The notes below the pieces were generated by a model, which saw nothing but the letters and a program-made list of their open reading frames with translations, searched no databases and was not told where the DNA came from. A program made the translations under genes and the position numbers. Shown here piece by piece: positions 1 through 6,276 of a stretch of 15,855 bases of DNA (its first letter is position 1; the number at the start of each line of letters is the position of its first letter). This stretch comes from Bacteroidaceae bacterium (GTDB taxonomy: Bacteria; Bacteroidota; Bacteroidia; Bacteroidales; Bacteroidaceae), in contig JAGCWG010000257.1 in assembly GCA_017961965.1 (NCBI GenBank), forward strand, positions 1-15,855, written 5' to 3'.

Positions 1-910
1 CAAGTTAAGCAATAGCGGTGAGTACATTCTCGACTACTATTCTTCTCCAACTATTGCACGTAACATAGATGTGTGCAGCACAAAGACCTTGAAGGCATCA
101 AACATATTCTCCGCTAAGGACAAGTGGGAAAACTTCAACGCACCAAAGATTCAGCTTGGAACAATCAAGGCTGCTGACGGTAAGACAGACCTTTACTATC
201 GCCTTGTTTTGCCAACAGATTTTGACCCAAACAAGAAATATCCTGCCGTAGTATATGTATATGGCGGTCCTCATGCACACAATATTGATGCTTCCATACA
301 TAATGGAGTACGTGGATGGGATATCTACATGGCACAGAAGGGCTATGTAATGTTCTGCCTCGACAACCGTGGTAGCGAACATAGAGGCAAAGACTTTGAG
401 CAGGCTACATTCCGCAACCTCGGTGTGGAGGAGATGAAAGACCAGTTGAAGGGTGTCGAGTATCTCAAGAGTCTTCCTTACGTTGACTCTTCACGCCTCG
501 GAGTACATGGCTGGAGTTTTGGCGGTTACATGACAACAAGTCTTATGACTACATATCCTGATGTATTCAAGTGTGGCGTTGCAGGAGGTCCAGTTATCGA
601 CTGGAAATACTACGAGGTGATGTATGGCGAACGCTATATGGACACTCCTCAGACAAATCCAGAAGGTTACAGGAAGACTTCACTCCTCAACAAGGCTGGT
701 AATCTCAAGGGACGTCTCCTTGTCATCTATGGAGGAAACGACCCAACATGTGTTCCTCAGCATACACTCACATTCATGCGTGCATGTATAGATGCTGGCA
801 CTTATCCTGACCTCTTCACTTACCCTGGTGACGGTCATAATATGTTCGGACATGACAGAATACACCTCCATGAGGTCATCACACATTATTTTGAGGATCA
901 CTTGAAGTAA
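1..910 (+). CDS. Dipeptidyl-peptidase IV-type serine peptidase (S9 family), C-terminal part
   Basis: This is the C-terminal alpha/beta-hydrolase domain of an S9 peptidase, an exported enzyme family that removes dipeptides (often X-Pro) from peptide N-termini. The frame is open from base 2 through the window edge, so the start and the N-terminal beta-propeller lie outside. Visible are the oxyanion region 'VYVYGGPHAH', 'LDNRGSEHRG', the nucleophile motif GWSFGGY (Ser codon 515-517), a catalytic Asp in 'YGGNDPT' and a catalytic His in 'GDGHNMFGH' near the C-terminus. These match the order and spacing of the DPP IV triad. It ends with TAA at 908-910, 25 nt before argB on the same strand. The gap holds no obvious promoter or terminator, so read-through into argB is possible. 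Substrate specificity cannot be judged, because the propeller residues that select the N-terminus are missing here. Confidence 0.9.
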   Translation, partial: KLSNSGEYILDYYSSPTIARNIDVCSTKTLKASNIFSAKDKWENFNAPKIQLGTIKAADGKTDLYYRLVLPTDFDPNKKYPAVVYVYGGPHAHNIDASIHNGVRGWDIYMAQKGYVMFCLDNRGSEHRGKDFEQATFRNLGVEEMKDQLKGVEYLKSLPYVDSSRLGVHGWSFGGYMTTSLMTTYPDVFKCGVAGGPVIDWKYYEVMYGERYMDTPQTNPEGYRKTSLLNKAGNLKGRLLVIYGGNDPTCVPQHTLTFMRACIDAGTYPDLFTYPGDGHNMFGHDRIHLHEVITHYFEDHLK

Positions 911-935
911 CAGAATTCACTTGTAAAAACGCAAT

Positions 936-1733
936 ATGAAACAACTGACAGTAGTAAAAGTAGGAGGCAAGATTGTTGAGGACGAAGAAACACTCGTCCA
1001 GCTCCTCAAGGATTTTAGCGCAATAGAAGGACCAAAGGTTCTTGTACATGGTGGTGGACGTAGTGCCACTAAGGTTGCTGCTGACCTCGGCATAGAGAGT
1101 ACAATGATAGGAGGTCGCCGTGTGACAGATGCAGATATGCTCCGTGTGGTCAGCATGGTGTATGGTGGACTTGTGAACAAGAACATAGTTGCACGCCTTC
1201 AGGCCTGTGGCATCAACGCACTCGGACTCACGGGAGCGGACATGAACGTGATGCTCTCACACAAGCGTCCACTCAAAAAGGTCAAGATGGAAGACGGAAC
1301 AGAACAGATGGTTGACTTCGGCTTCGTAGGTGATGTGGATAAGTGTGATGGCAAGATACTTTCTACTCTTATAAATGAAGGAATCGTTCCTGTCATGGCT
1401 CCACTAACACACGATGGTAAGGGAAACCTTCTCAATACAAATGCTGACACCATTGCAGGAGAAACAGCCAAGGCACTCGCTCCTTACTTTGATGTAACAC
1501 TCATGTATAGTTTTGAGCACGCAGGTGTTCTTACTGATCCTGATAATGAAGATAGTGTTATTCCTCTCATAACAGCTGACAGTTTCGAAACCCTCAAGGC
1601 AGACGGCACAGTCAGCGGTGGTATGATTCCTAAGATTGAGAATGCTCTTGAAGCTGTAAAAGCAGGCGTGAAGCAGGTTATAATCACTAAGGCAGATGCC
1701 ATAGACGGCAAACATGGAACTGTAATAAAATAA
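936..1733 (+). CDS. argB: Acetylglutamate kinase (or N-succinylglutamate kinase)
   Basis: This is the second enzyme of arginine synthesis, phosphorylating the gamma-carboxylate of an N-acylated glutamate in the cytoplasm. The 265-residue protein has the amino-acid kinase fold signatures: VVKVGGK with Lys8, VHGGGRSAT (about 37-45), GRRVTD (60-65), the substrate-binding NTNADTIAGE (167-176) and SGGMIPK (227-233). The length is normal for the family. In Bacteroides fragilis this pathway is known to use succinylated rather than acetylated intermediates. If the organism is a Bacteroidales member the true substrate may be N-succinylglutamate, but the sequence alone does not prove that. The ATG start agrees with the conserved N-terminal strand. 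The gene lies 25 nt after the S9 peptidase and ends 5 nt before the sigma-factor start, so those two genes are very likely co-transcribed. Confidence 0.93.
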   Translation: MKQLTVVKVGGKIVEDEETLVQLLKDFSAIEGPKVLVHGGGRSATKVAADLGIESTMIGGRRVTDADMLRVVSMVYGGLVNKNIVARLQACGINALGLTGADMNVMLSHKRPLKKVKMEDGTEQMVDFGFVGDVDKCDGKILSTLINEGIVPVMAPLTHDGKGNLLNTNADTIAGETAKALAPYFDVTLMYSFEHAGVLTDPDNEDSVIPLITADSFETLKADGTVSGGMIPKIENALEAVKAGVKQVIITKADAIDGKHGTVIK

Positions 1734-1738
1734 GACAA

Positions 1739-2242
1739 TTGGATTTCAAGCGCGACATATTACCTCTGAAAGACATAATCTTTCGCACGGCTCTTCGCAT
1801 CACGATGAATCGCGAGGAGTCGGAGGATATCGTGCAAGATATTCTGTTGAAACTTTGGCAACAAAGAGACGAACTGGAGACAGTCAGTAACCTTGAAGCA
1901 TTTGCCCTCACATCTGCCCGTAATCTTGCCATAGATCGCATTTCCAAGCATGAACAGAGGAACATATCACTCGTCGAGGAAACGCACGACAGGGAAGATA
2001 TATGGCAAATGTCCGCACACGACACTATGGAGCGTGACGAACGTCAAGCCAATATTGCTTCTGTAATCGCTACCCTACCTGAGAAACAACGAACCGTACT
2101 ACAACTACGTGACATCGAAGGTAAGGCATACAAGGAAATAGCAGAGATAATTGGTATCACAGAGTCAGATGTTAAGGTCAATTTATTCCGTGCAAGAGGA
2201 TTTTTAAAAGAAAAATTACATTTTCTTAGACGTGATAAATAA
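1739..2242 (+). CDS. RNA polymerase ECF-type sigma factor
   Basis: This 167-residue protein is a group 4 (extracytoplasmic function) sigma factor that would direct RNA polymerase to a specific promoter set. Region 2 spans roughly residues 8-73 ('REESEDIVQDILLKLW', 'AFALTSARNLAIDRIS'). Region 4, a helix-turn-helix, spans about 105-160 ('LPEKQRTVLQLRDIEGKAYKEIAEIIGIT', then 'VKVNLFRARGFLKEKL'). A TTG start was chosen because the N-terminus 'DFKRDILPLKDIIFR' aligns with the usual start of these short sigma factors; the first in-frame ATG (residue 23) would delete part of region 2. The start lies 5 nt after the argB stop, suggesting translational coupling. A 16-bp terminator-like hairpin follows at 2275-2312, and the next gene encodes a membrane protein that could be its anti-sigma partner. 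The regulon cannot be inferred. Confidence 0.9.
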   Translation: MDFKRDILPLKDIIFRTALRITMNREESEDIVQDILLKLWQQRDELETVSNLEAFALTSARNLAIDRISKHEQRNISLVEETHDREDIWQMSAHDTMERDERQANIASVIATLPEKQRTVLQLRDIEGKAYKEIAEIIGITESDVKVNLFRARGFLKEKLHFLRRDK

Positions 2243-2274
2243 CGGAAATACACAAGGTTATCAAAGTAAGATAA

Positions 2275-2318
2275 AAAAGTTACAAAAAAAGTTAGATTTT
2301 TTTGTAACTTTTCTTTTT
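2275..2318 (+). terminator. Perfect 16-bp terminator hairpin after the sigma-factor gene
   Basis: The arms 2275-2290 and 2297-2312 are exactly complementary (core GTTAC/GTAAC flanked by A and T runs) with a 6-nt loop, followed by CTTTTT. This is the shape of a rho-independent terminator. Because the left arm begins in an A-run, it could also stop transcription coming from the other strand. It lies 32 nt after the sigma stop and 90 nt before the next start. Confidence 0.8.
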
Positions 2319-2402
2319 CTCATCCGTCGTTATAATAGAAGGGCAAATAAAAGCCTCATCAATAAAAGGCGAATGAAGCCTAAAACATAAAGATAACAGA
2401 AT

Positions 2403-2894
2403 ATGGATTACAAGTACATAGAGCAATTGATTGAACGCTACTTTGCCTGCGAGACTACATTGCAGGAAGAGCAAATACTTCGTTCATTCTTCTCACAGGA
2501 AGATGTACCTGTAAATCTGCAACAATATGCAGAAATATTCCGCTACGAATCATCCTTATCACATGAGTGCCTTGGTGATGAATTTGATGCCAAAATGATG
2601 TTACTCATTGAGAAGGAGTCGGGAATGAATAATAAAATAGTAAGTATTAGAAGTAGGTTCGCACCTTTATTCAAGGCAGCAGCTATTATAGCCATAGTAC
2701 TTACAATAGGAAGTGCAGCCGAGCAATCAATCGGTAACCGTCCTGACGAGGGCATAGAAGACATAACAGCCATCAATCCTTACATTAGGAAGGACAACAT
2801 TTCCGCAGCAATCAAAGTGAAGGACAATACGCAGGCTGAGACACAGACAGCCGTAGTGACAAGCGATTCACTTATGCTTAATAAAAATGATTAA
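2403..2894 (+). CDS. Small single-pass membrane protein, possible anti-sigma factor
   Basis: I do not recognise a named family with certainty. The 163-residue protein has a charged, helical, presumably cytoplasmic N-terminal part (1-86, beginning 'MDYKYIEQLIERYFACETTLQEE' in two overlapping helices), one hydrophobic segment at about 87-105 ('LFKAAAIIAIVLTIGSAA') and a short polar tail of about 58 residues that would lie in the periplasm. There is no signal peptide. This layout, and its place directly after an ECF sigma gene, fits the anti-sigma-like proteins often paired with such sigma factors in Bacteroidales. No classical zinc-binding HxxxCxxC anti-sigma motif is present, so the role is inferred from context only. 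A strong hairpin separates the two genes, so this one may be expressed from its own promoter (a TATAAT-like word at 2331-2336 is the only hint). Confidence 0.75.
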   Translation: MDYKYIEQLIERYFACETTLQEEQILRSFFSQEDVPVNLQQYAEIFRYESSLSHECLGDEFDAKMMLLIEKESGMNNKIVSIRSRFAPLFKAAAIIAIVLTIGSAAEQSIGNRPDEGIEDITAINPYIRKDNISAAIKVKDNTQAETQTAVVTSDSLMLNKND

Positions 2895-2940
2895 CTTTTG
2901 CTTTTACAATATTAAACAAATCGATGCTTTAGAAACCAAA

Positions 2941-2973
2941 ATGATGAATGCTGCGAAGCGTATCATCATCTGA
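2941..2973 (+). CDS. Possible 10-residue leader peptide (MMNAAKRIII)
   Basis: A minimal ORF, ATG to TGA, ends in three consecutive Ile codons (ATC ATC ATC) and is followed by two hairpins, the second a rho-independent terminator. That is the arrangement of an amino-acid attenuator leader. However, no + strand gene follows, and no clear ribosome-binding site or promoter is visible, so coding is unproven. It may be a chance ORF in a structured 3' untranslated region. Confidence 0.2.
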   Translation: MMNAAKRIII

Positions 2974-2989
2974 TGGAAAAACTTCCATC
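2941..2989 (+). other. Two tandem hairpins upstream of terminator
   Basis: The first hairpin pairs 2941-2947 (ATGATGA) with 2963-2969 (TCATCAT), with an inner GCT-GCGA-AGC stem-loop at 2950-2959. The second pairs 2972-2978 (GATGGAA) with 2983-2989 (TTCCATC) around a 4-nt loop. A competing pairing, CTGCGA (2951-2956) with TCGCAG (2988-2993), would disrupt the first hairpin. Together with the terminator at 2995-3039 this could be a small RNA, a 3' UTR or an attenuator. Confidence 0.5.
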
Positions 2990-2994
2990 GCAGA

Positions 2995-3039
2995 ATGAGG
3001 ATGAATCAAAGAATTTTTTGACTCATCCTCATCTTTTTT
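2995..3039 (+). terminator. Rho-independent terminator
   Basis: The arms 2995-3010 and 3017-3032 form a 16-bp stem with a single A·C mismatch and a 6-nt loop. One C and a run of six T (3034-3039) follow. It terminates + strand transcripts coming from the putative anti-sigma gene, between two convergent transcription units. Confidence 0.88.
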
Positions 3040-3095
3040 CCATATCATTAGTGTCAAATAAAATTAGACTACCATGAAAATAAATTACACTTTAT

Positions 3096-3608
3096 TCATA
3101 CAGATATTACCCGCACCTCTGCATTTGTCATAGGCGTTATTTCCTTATGGTCAACGCCTTTGTTAACGGCTTGGAGGATACGAAGGAATAAGCCATGACT
3201 GACAACAAGGACGTTCTTGTCAGGGTAATTAAATGATACATAGTCGAGAAAAGCCTTGGAGCGCGCGCGAAAAGCTGGCATAGTCTCAACATCATCTGGC
3301 ATATCTATCCATGAGCCCTTCTCTAACACTACACCTGTAATAGATCCCCAGTCACGTTCGCGGAGTAAAGTTGTATAGACCACAGGGATGTCCTGTCCGA
3401 GATGCTCAAGAATGATCTTTGTGGTATCTACACAACGTTTGAGGTCGCTTGACAGACAAACATCAAAGGCTGTGGAACATAATTGATCCACAGCCTTTGT
3501 AGCCTGCTCTTTCCCCGTTTGCGTCAATGTCCCAGGCATGTGCCCTTGAAGGATATGCTTGGCATTTTCCTCTGTTTCTCCATGACGAAGCAGGAATAAG
3601 CGAGTCAT
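3096..3608 (-). CDS. Histidine phosphatase family protein (phosphoglycerate mutase-like)
   Basis: This 170-residue cytoplasmic protein belongs to the histidine phosphatase (RHG) superfamily, which transfers phosphate through a phospho-histidine. The motif LLRHGET places the nucleophile at His9. Arg58 in 'SSDLKR' and the second His138 in 'VVSHG' complete the phosphate pocket, and Glu84 in 'LLRERDWG' is the likely proton donor. The length suits a small phosphatase rather than a full cofactor-dependent phosphoglycerate mutase (about 230-250 residues), so a phosphatase acting on a small metabolite such as a sugar phosphate or cobalamin-pathway intermediate is more likely; the substrate cannot be named. 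The ATG (3606-3608) lies 12 nt after the stop of the upstream DUF3127 gene on the same strand, so the two probably form an operon from the promoter at about 4057-4064. It converges on the sigma/anti-sigma unit. Confidence 0.9.
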   Translation of the reverse strand: MTRLFLLRHGETEENAKHILQGHMPGTLTQTGKEQATKAVDQLCSTAFDVCLSSDLKRCVDTTKIILEHLGQDIPVVYTTLLRERDWGSITGVVLEKGSWIDMPDDVETMPAFRARSKAFLDYVSFNYPDKNVLVVSHGLFLRILQAVNKGVDHKEITPMTNAEVRVISV

Positions 3609-3620
3609 ATAGTTATTTGT

Positions 3621-4013
3621 TTAGAATGGAAGATCATCTGTCTGGTCACCATTTGAAGCACCGAAGTCCGGTGCAGAAGAATTCTCTGCTGGTGCAAAAG
3701 GAGCGTCAACAGCTGGTGCAGGAGCAACAGGAGTACCTGCTGTAGCTGGCTCAACCTTCCATGCACGAACATCATTGTACCAACGACCCTGGTACTCACG
3801 AGCATTGATGTCAAACGAAACTGTGTAATCGTTTCCTTGCTGGATGTTAAACAACTTGATTTTATCTTCGCCAAATACGTTGAAGCACACGCGTTTTGGA
3901 TACTGCTCTGAAGTCTCAAGCACATATTCCTGTGACATCCACATATTTCCAGTAGAACGTGACTGACCACTTCGTGCATCAAGAACAGCAATAATCTTAC
4001 CTGTAATTTCCAT
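3621..4013 (-). CDS. DUF3127 family protein, SSB-like with acidic C-terminal tip
   Basis: I recognise this 130-residue protein as the Bacteroidetes DUF3127 family from its N-terminus (MEITGKII, 'QEYVLET', 'KVCFNVFGEDKI'-like strand at 40-52, 'GRWYNDVRAWKVE' at 76-88). The pattern of short beta strands with aromatic residues resembles an OB fold of the single-stranded-DNA-binding type. After residue 88 comes a flexible Pro/Ala/Gly-rich linker, then the final residues GDQTDDLPF. This is almost the same as the acidic tip of bacterial SSB proteins (DDDIPF in E. coli), which recruits replication and repair partners. The protein is therefore probably a nucleic-acid-binding SSB paralogue, an inference not established by function. 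It is divergent from dnaN across 181 nt and is followed 12 nt later by the histidine-phosphatase gene. Confidence 0.85.
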   Translation of the reverse strand: MEITGKIIAVLDARSGQSRSTGNMWMSQEYVLETSEQYPKRVCFNVFGEDKIKLFNIQQGNDYTVSFDINAREYQGRWYNDVRAWKVEPATAGTPVAPAPAVDAPFAPAENSSAPDFGASNGDQTDDLPF

Positions 4014-4056
4014 ATAATTTTAAATTCTTTTTGATTCTCGTTGATTAAGAGTTCTG

Positions 4057-4064
4057 CAAAAGTA
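4057..4064 (-). promoter_or_regulatory. Bacteroidetes -7 promoter element for the DUF3127 operon
   Basis: Read on the minus strand this is TACTTTTG, a perfect match to the TAnnTTTG element recognised by the Bacteroidetes primary sigma factor, followed by the commonly seen C. It lies 43 nt upstream of the DUF3127 ATG, implying a leader of about 35 nt. No clear -33 TTTG was found. Confidence 0.6.
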
Positions 4065-4161
4065 CGATTTATTTTTTGTATTATCATCTTCCATTATATG
4101 TTTTTCTTTACATTGAAATAAAAAAGATTGTTTTTTCTGCTCTTTTTATTAAAACAATTCA

Positions 4162-4169
4162 TAACTTTG
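4162..4169 (+). promoter_or_regulatory. Bacteroidetes -7 promoter element for dnaN
   Basis: TAACTTTG matches TAnnTTTG exactly and lies 25 nt before the dnaN ATG, giving a short leader of roughly 20 nt. The -33 region is only a T-rich stretch with TTCTG (4135-4139). It is divergent from the promoter at 4057-4064, so the 181-nt gap carries both units' control signals. Confidence 0.6.
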
Positions 4170-4194
4170 TAGCAAATATAATTTTTTACCGAAA

Positions 4195-5316
4195 ATGAAA
4201 TTTAGTGTATCCAGTTCAGTTCTCTGCAATAGATTGCAGATTGTAAGTCGAGTGCAGAACTCTAAGAATTCACTCGCTATTCTTGATTGTGTTCTTTTCG
4301 AAATAAATGATGGCACACTATGCCTAACAGCATCTGATAGCGAAAACACAATAACAACTACTCTCGACATCGCAGAATGTGACCACAATGGTAAAGTGGC
4401 TATCGAGTCAAAGCAACTCGTAACATCTCTCAAGGAAATATCTGACCAACCAATCACATTCGACATCAATGATAATACATTCGCCATTGAGATTAACTAC
4501 CAGAACGGAAAGTACAATCTCATTGGTCAGGATGGTAACGAATATCCTGTACCTGCAGGTCTTACAGACCTGCAGAACAAGATTGCCATTCCAAGTGTAA
4601 CTCTCCTCAATGGTATCTCACGTGCTCTCTTTGCTACAGCAAACGATGAGATTCGTCCTCAGATGAATGGTGTCTATTTCGATGTTACGCCAGATTACAC
4701 TACACTCGTTGCCAGCGACGGCCACAAACTTGTACGCAATCGTATCCTCTCAGTTAAGGCTGAAACTTCATCTTTCAACCTTCCAAAGAAACCAGCTCTT
4801 ATGCTTAAGAGCATCCTCGGCAAGGAAGAAGAAGACGTTCAGATTAGCTTCAGCGACCGCAATGCTCTTATTGAGCTTTCTGACTTCGTACTAACTTGTC
4901 GTCTTATTGAAGGACGCTATCCAAACTATAACTCTGTAATTCCTACGGACAACCCATTCCGTGTACGCATTGACCGCCTTGCATTCATTGCAGCTCTACG
5001 TCGCGTATCTGTATTCGCAAGTGCAAGCAACGCACTCATCAAGCTCCACCTTGAGAACAACACTCTCACTACTTCTGCACAGGACATTGACTTCTCTACA
5101 TCAGCAGAGGAGCACATAATGTGTGAGTACGACGGCGGACCTTTGAGCATCGGCTTCAGCGGACCATTCCTTATTGATGTCCTCAACAGCATTCCATGTC
5201 AGGATGTTGTTCTTGAACTTGCCGACCCAAGCCGAGCTGGTGTCATAGTTCCTGCTGAACAGGAGGAAAATGAGGATGTTATCATGCTCCTTATGCCTAT
5301 GATGCTACAAAACTAA
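4195..5316 (+). CDS. dnaN: DNA polymerase III beta subunit (sliding clamp)
   Basis: DnaN forms the ring that tethers replicative polymerase to DNA and also docks repair proteins. The 373-residue length is normal, and the three repeated clamp domains are visible (about 1-118, 119-245, 246-373). Family signatures include 'LTASDSENTI' (domain 1), 'RPQMNGVYFDV' and 'LVASDGHKLVR' (domain 2), 'EGRYPNYNSVIP' at the domain 2/3 boundary, and the C-terminal 'MLLMPMML', which lines the peptide-binding pocket used by polymerase and other partners. The ATG start gives the usual MKFSVSSS strand. It has its own promoter-like element at 4162-4169 and is followed 59 nt later by an exonuclease gene. dnaA is not in the window, so this is not the classic dnaA-dnaN origin arrangement. 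Confidence 0.97.
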   Translation: MKFSVSSSVLCNRLQIVSRVQNSKNSLAILDCVLFEINDGTLCLTASDSENTITTTLDIAECDHNGKVAIESKQLVTSLKEISDQPITFDINDNTFAIEINYQNGKYNLIGQDGNEYPVPAGLTDLQNKIAIPSVTLLNGISRALFATANDEIRPQMNGVYFDVTPDYTTLVASDGHKLVRNRILSVKAETSSFNLPKKPALMLKSILGKEEEDVQISFSDRNALIELSDFVLTCRLIEGRYPNYNSVIPTDNPFRVRIDRLAFIAALRRVSVFASASNALIKLHLENNTLTTSAQDIDFSTSAEEHIMCEYDGGPLSIGFSGPFLIDVLNSIPCQDVVLELADPSRAGVIVPAEQEENEDVIMLLMPMMLQN

Positions 5317-5341
5317 CTTGTTCAAGGTAAATTTTGAGAAC

Positions 5342-5366
5342 AGTTAAAAGCTACATTCTTTTAACT
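5342..5366 (+). other. Perfect 9-bp hairpin between dnaN and exonuclease gene
   Basis: AGTTAAAAG (5342-5350) pairs exactly with CTTTTAACT (5358-5366) around a 7-nt loop. It ends 9 nt before the exonuclease ATG. The stem is A/T-rich and has no following T-run, so it is a weak terminator at best. It could instead affect ribosome access or mark an RNA-processing site. Confidence 0.4.
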
Positions 5367-5375
5367 ACGAATAAT

Positions 5376-6149
5376 ATGAAACTTAACATAAAGAATCCAA
5401 TCGTATTCTTCGACTTGGAAACTACAGGTATTGATGTAGCAAAGGACCGCATAGTGGAACTTTGCTACATCAAAGTTTTTCCAAACGGTAACGAAGAGTC
5501 AAAGAATATCCGAATAAATCCTACGGTTCACATCCCAGAACAAACCACAGCCATCCACGGCATTTCTGATGATGATGTCAAGGATTGTCCTACATTTGCA
5601 CAGATTGCAGGTGAACTGAAGCAGACATTCGAGGGTTGCGACTTCGCAGGATTCAACTCCAACCGCTTTGACATTCCTCTCCTAGTGGAGGAGTTTCTCC
5701 GATGTGGTATTGACTTCGACCTCACGAAACGTAAGTTCGTAGATGTTCAGAATATTTTCCACAAGCTTGAACAGCGCACACTCGTAGCCGCCTACAAGTT
5801 CTATTGTGGTAAGGATCTCGAAAATGCACACTCAGCACTTGCTGATACACGAGCAACACTTGAAGTGCTTGAGGCACAACTTGACAAGTATCCAGAGACA
5901 TTGCAAAACGATATCACATTCCTTGATGAATTCTCCAAAATGAACAAGAATGTGGATTTCGCTGGTAGAATCGTGTATAACGACGAAGGAATCGAGACTT
6001 TCAACTTTGGTAAGCACAAGGGTAAGACCGTTGCCGAGGTATTGAAGAAAGAGCCAAGCTTCTACAACTGGATGATGCAAGGTGACTTCGCCCTCAACAC
6101 CAAGCAGGTACTCACAAGAATACGTCTGAGGGAACAGTTTGGAAAATAG
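5376..6149 (+). CDS. DEDDh 3'-5' exonuclease (DnaQ-like) with C-terminal DUF3820-like domain
   Basis: This 257-residue protein has an RNase T/DnaQ-type exonuclease domain (about 8-170). Visible metal-binding residues are Asp13 and Glu15 in 'FFDLETTG', Asp99 in 'NRFDIPLL', and His152 and Asp157 in 'HSALAD'. The C-terminal part (about 197-255, 'FNFGKHKGKTVAEVL', 'PSFYNWMMQGDF') resembles the small DUF3820 domain also found at the end of some exonuclease X-like proteins. It may serve in proofreading or repair. Its place 59 nt behind dnaN suggests co-expression with the clamp, but it is not proven to be the Pol III epsilon subunit. I chose the ATG at 5376 over the in-frame TTG at 5334 because the family begins just before the 'IVFFDLET' strand and because the upstream codons fall in a hairpin. 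It ends with TAG. Confidence 0.88.
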   Translation: MKLNIKNPIVFFDLETTGIDVAKDRIVELCYIKVFPNGNEESKNIRINPTVHIPEQTTAIHGISDDDVKDCPTFAQIAGELKQTFEGCDFAGFNSNRFDIPLLVEEFLRCGIDFDLTKRKFVDVQNIFHKLEQRTLVAAYKFYCGKDLENAHSALADTRATLEVLEAQLDKYPETLQNDITFLDEFSKMNKNVDFAGRIVYNDEGIETFNFGKHKGKTVAEVLKKEPSFYNWMMQGDFALNTKQVLTRIRLREQFGK

Positions 6150-6160
6150 AAATCCTACAC

Positions 6161-6197
6161 AAACCAACCACTACTCTCCTATAAGGAGAGGACTAAG
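6161..6197 (+). repeat. Intergenic C-rich/G-rich palindrome, copy A
   Basis: A perfect 7-bp stem, CTCTCCT (6174-6180) with AGGAGAG (6184-6190), encloses the loop ATA. It is preceded by C-rich 'CCAACCACTA' and followed by 'GACTAAG'. It begins 12 nt after the exonuclease stop and has no T-run. It resembles four other post-stop elements in this window and is best read as a degenerate dispersed repeat. Confidence 0.5.
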
Positions 6198-6276
6198 TTT
6201 CCAAAATGGCACATCATTTTCGACTGTATTAGATCGTATGCCTTCAACAAGGACAAACATATTAATAAATCATCTC

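Noticed and set aside
3605..4087. Minus-strand frame of about 160 codons in the DUF3127 region
   Set aside because: It is in another frame of the DUF3127 gene; Leu/Gln-rich low-complexity sequence with no domain, while the DUF3127 frame is clearly real.
6139..6276. Upstream extension of coaBC by 46 residues
   Set aside because: The extra residues overlap the exonuclease end and repeat copy A and have no family similarity; the ATG at 6277 fits the conserved start.
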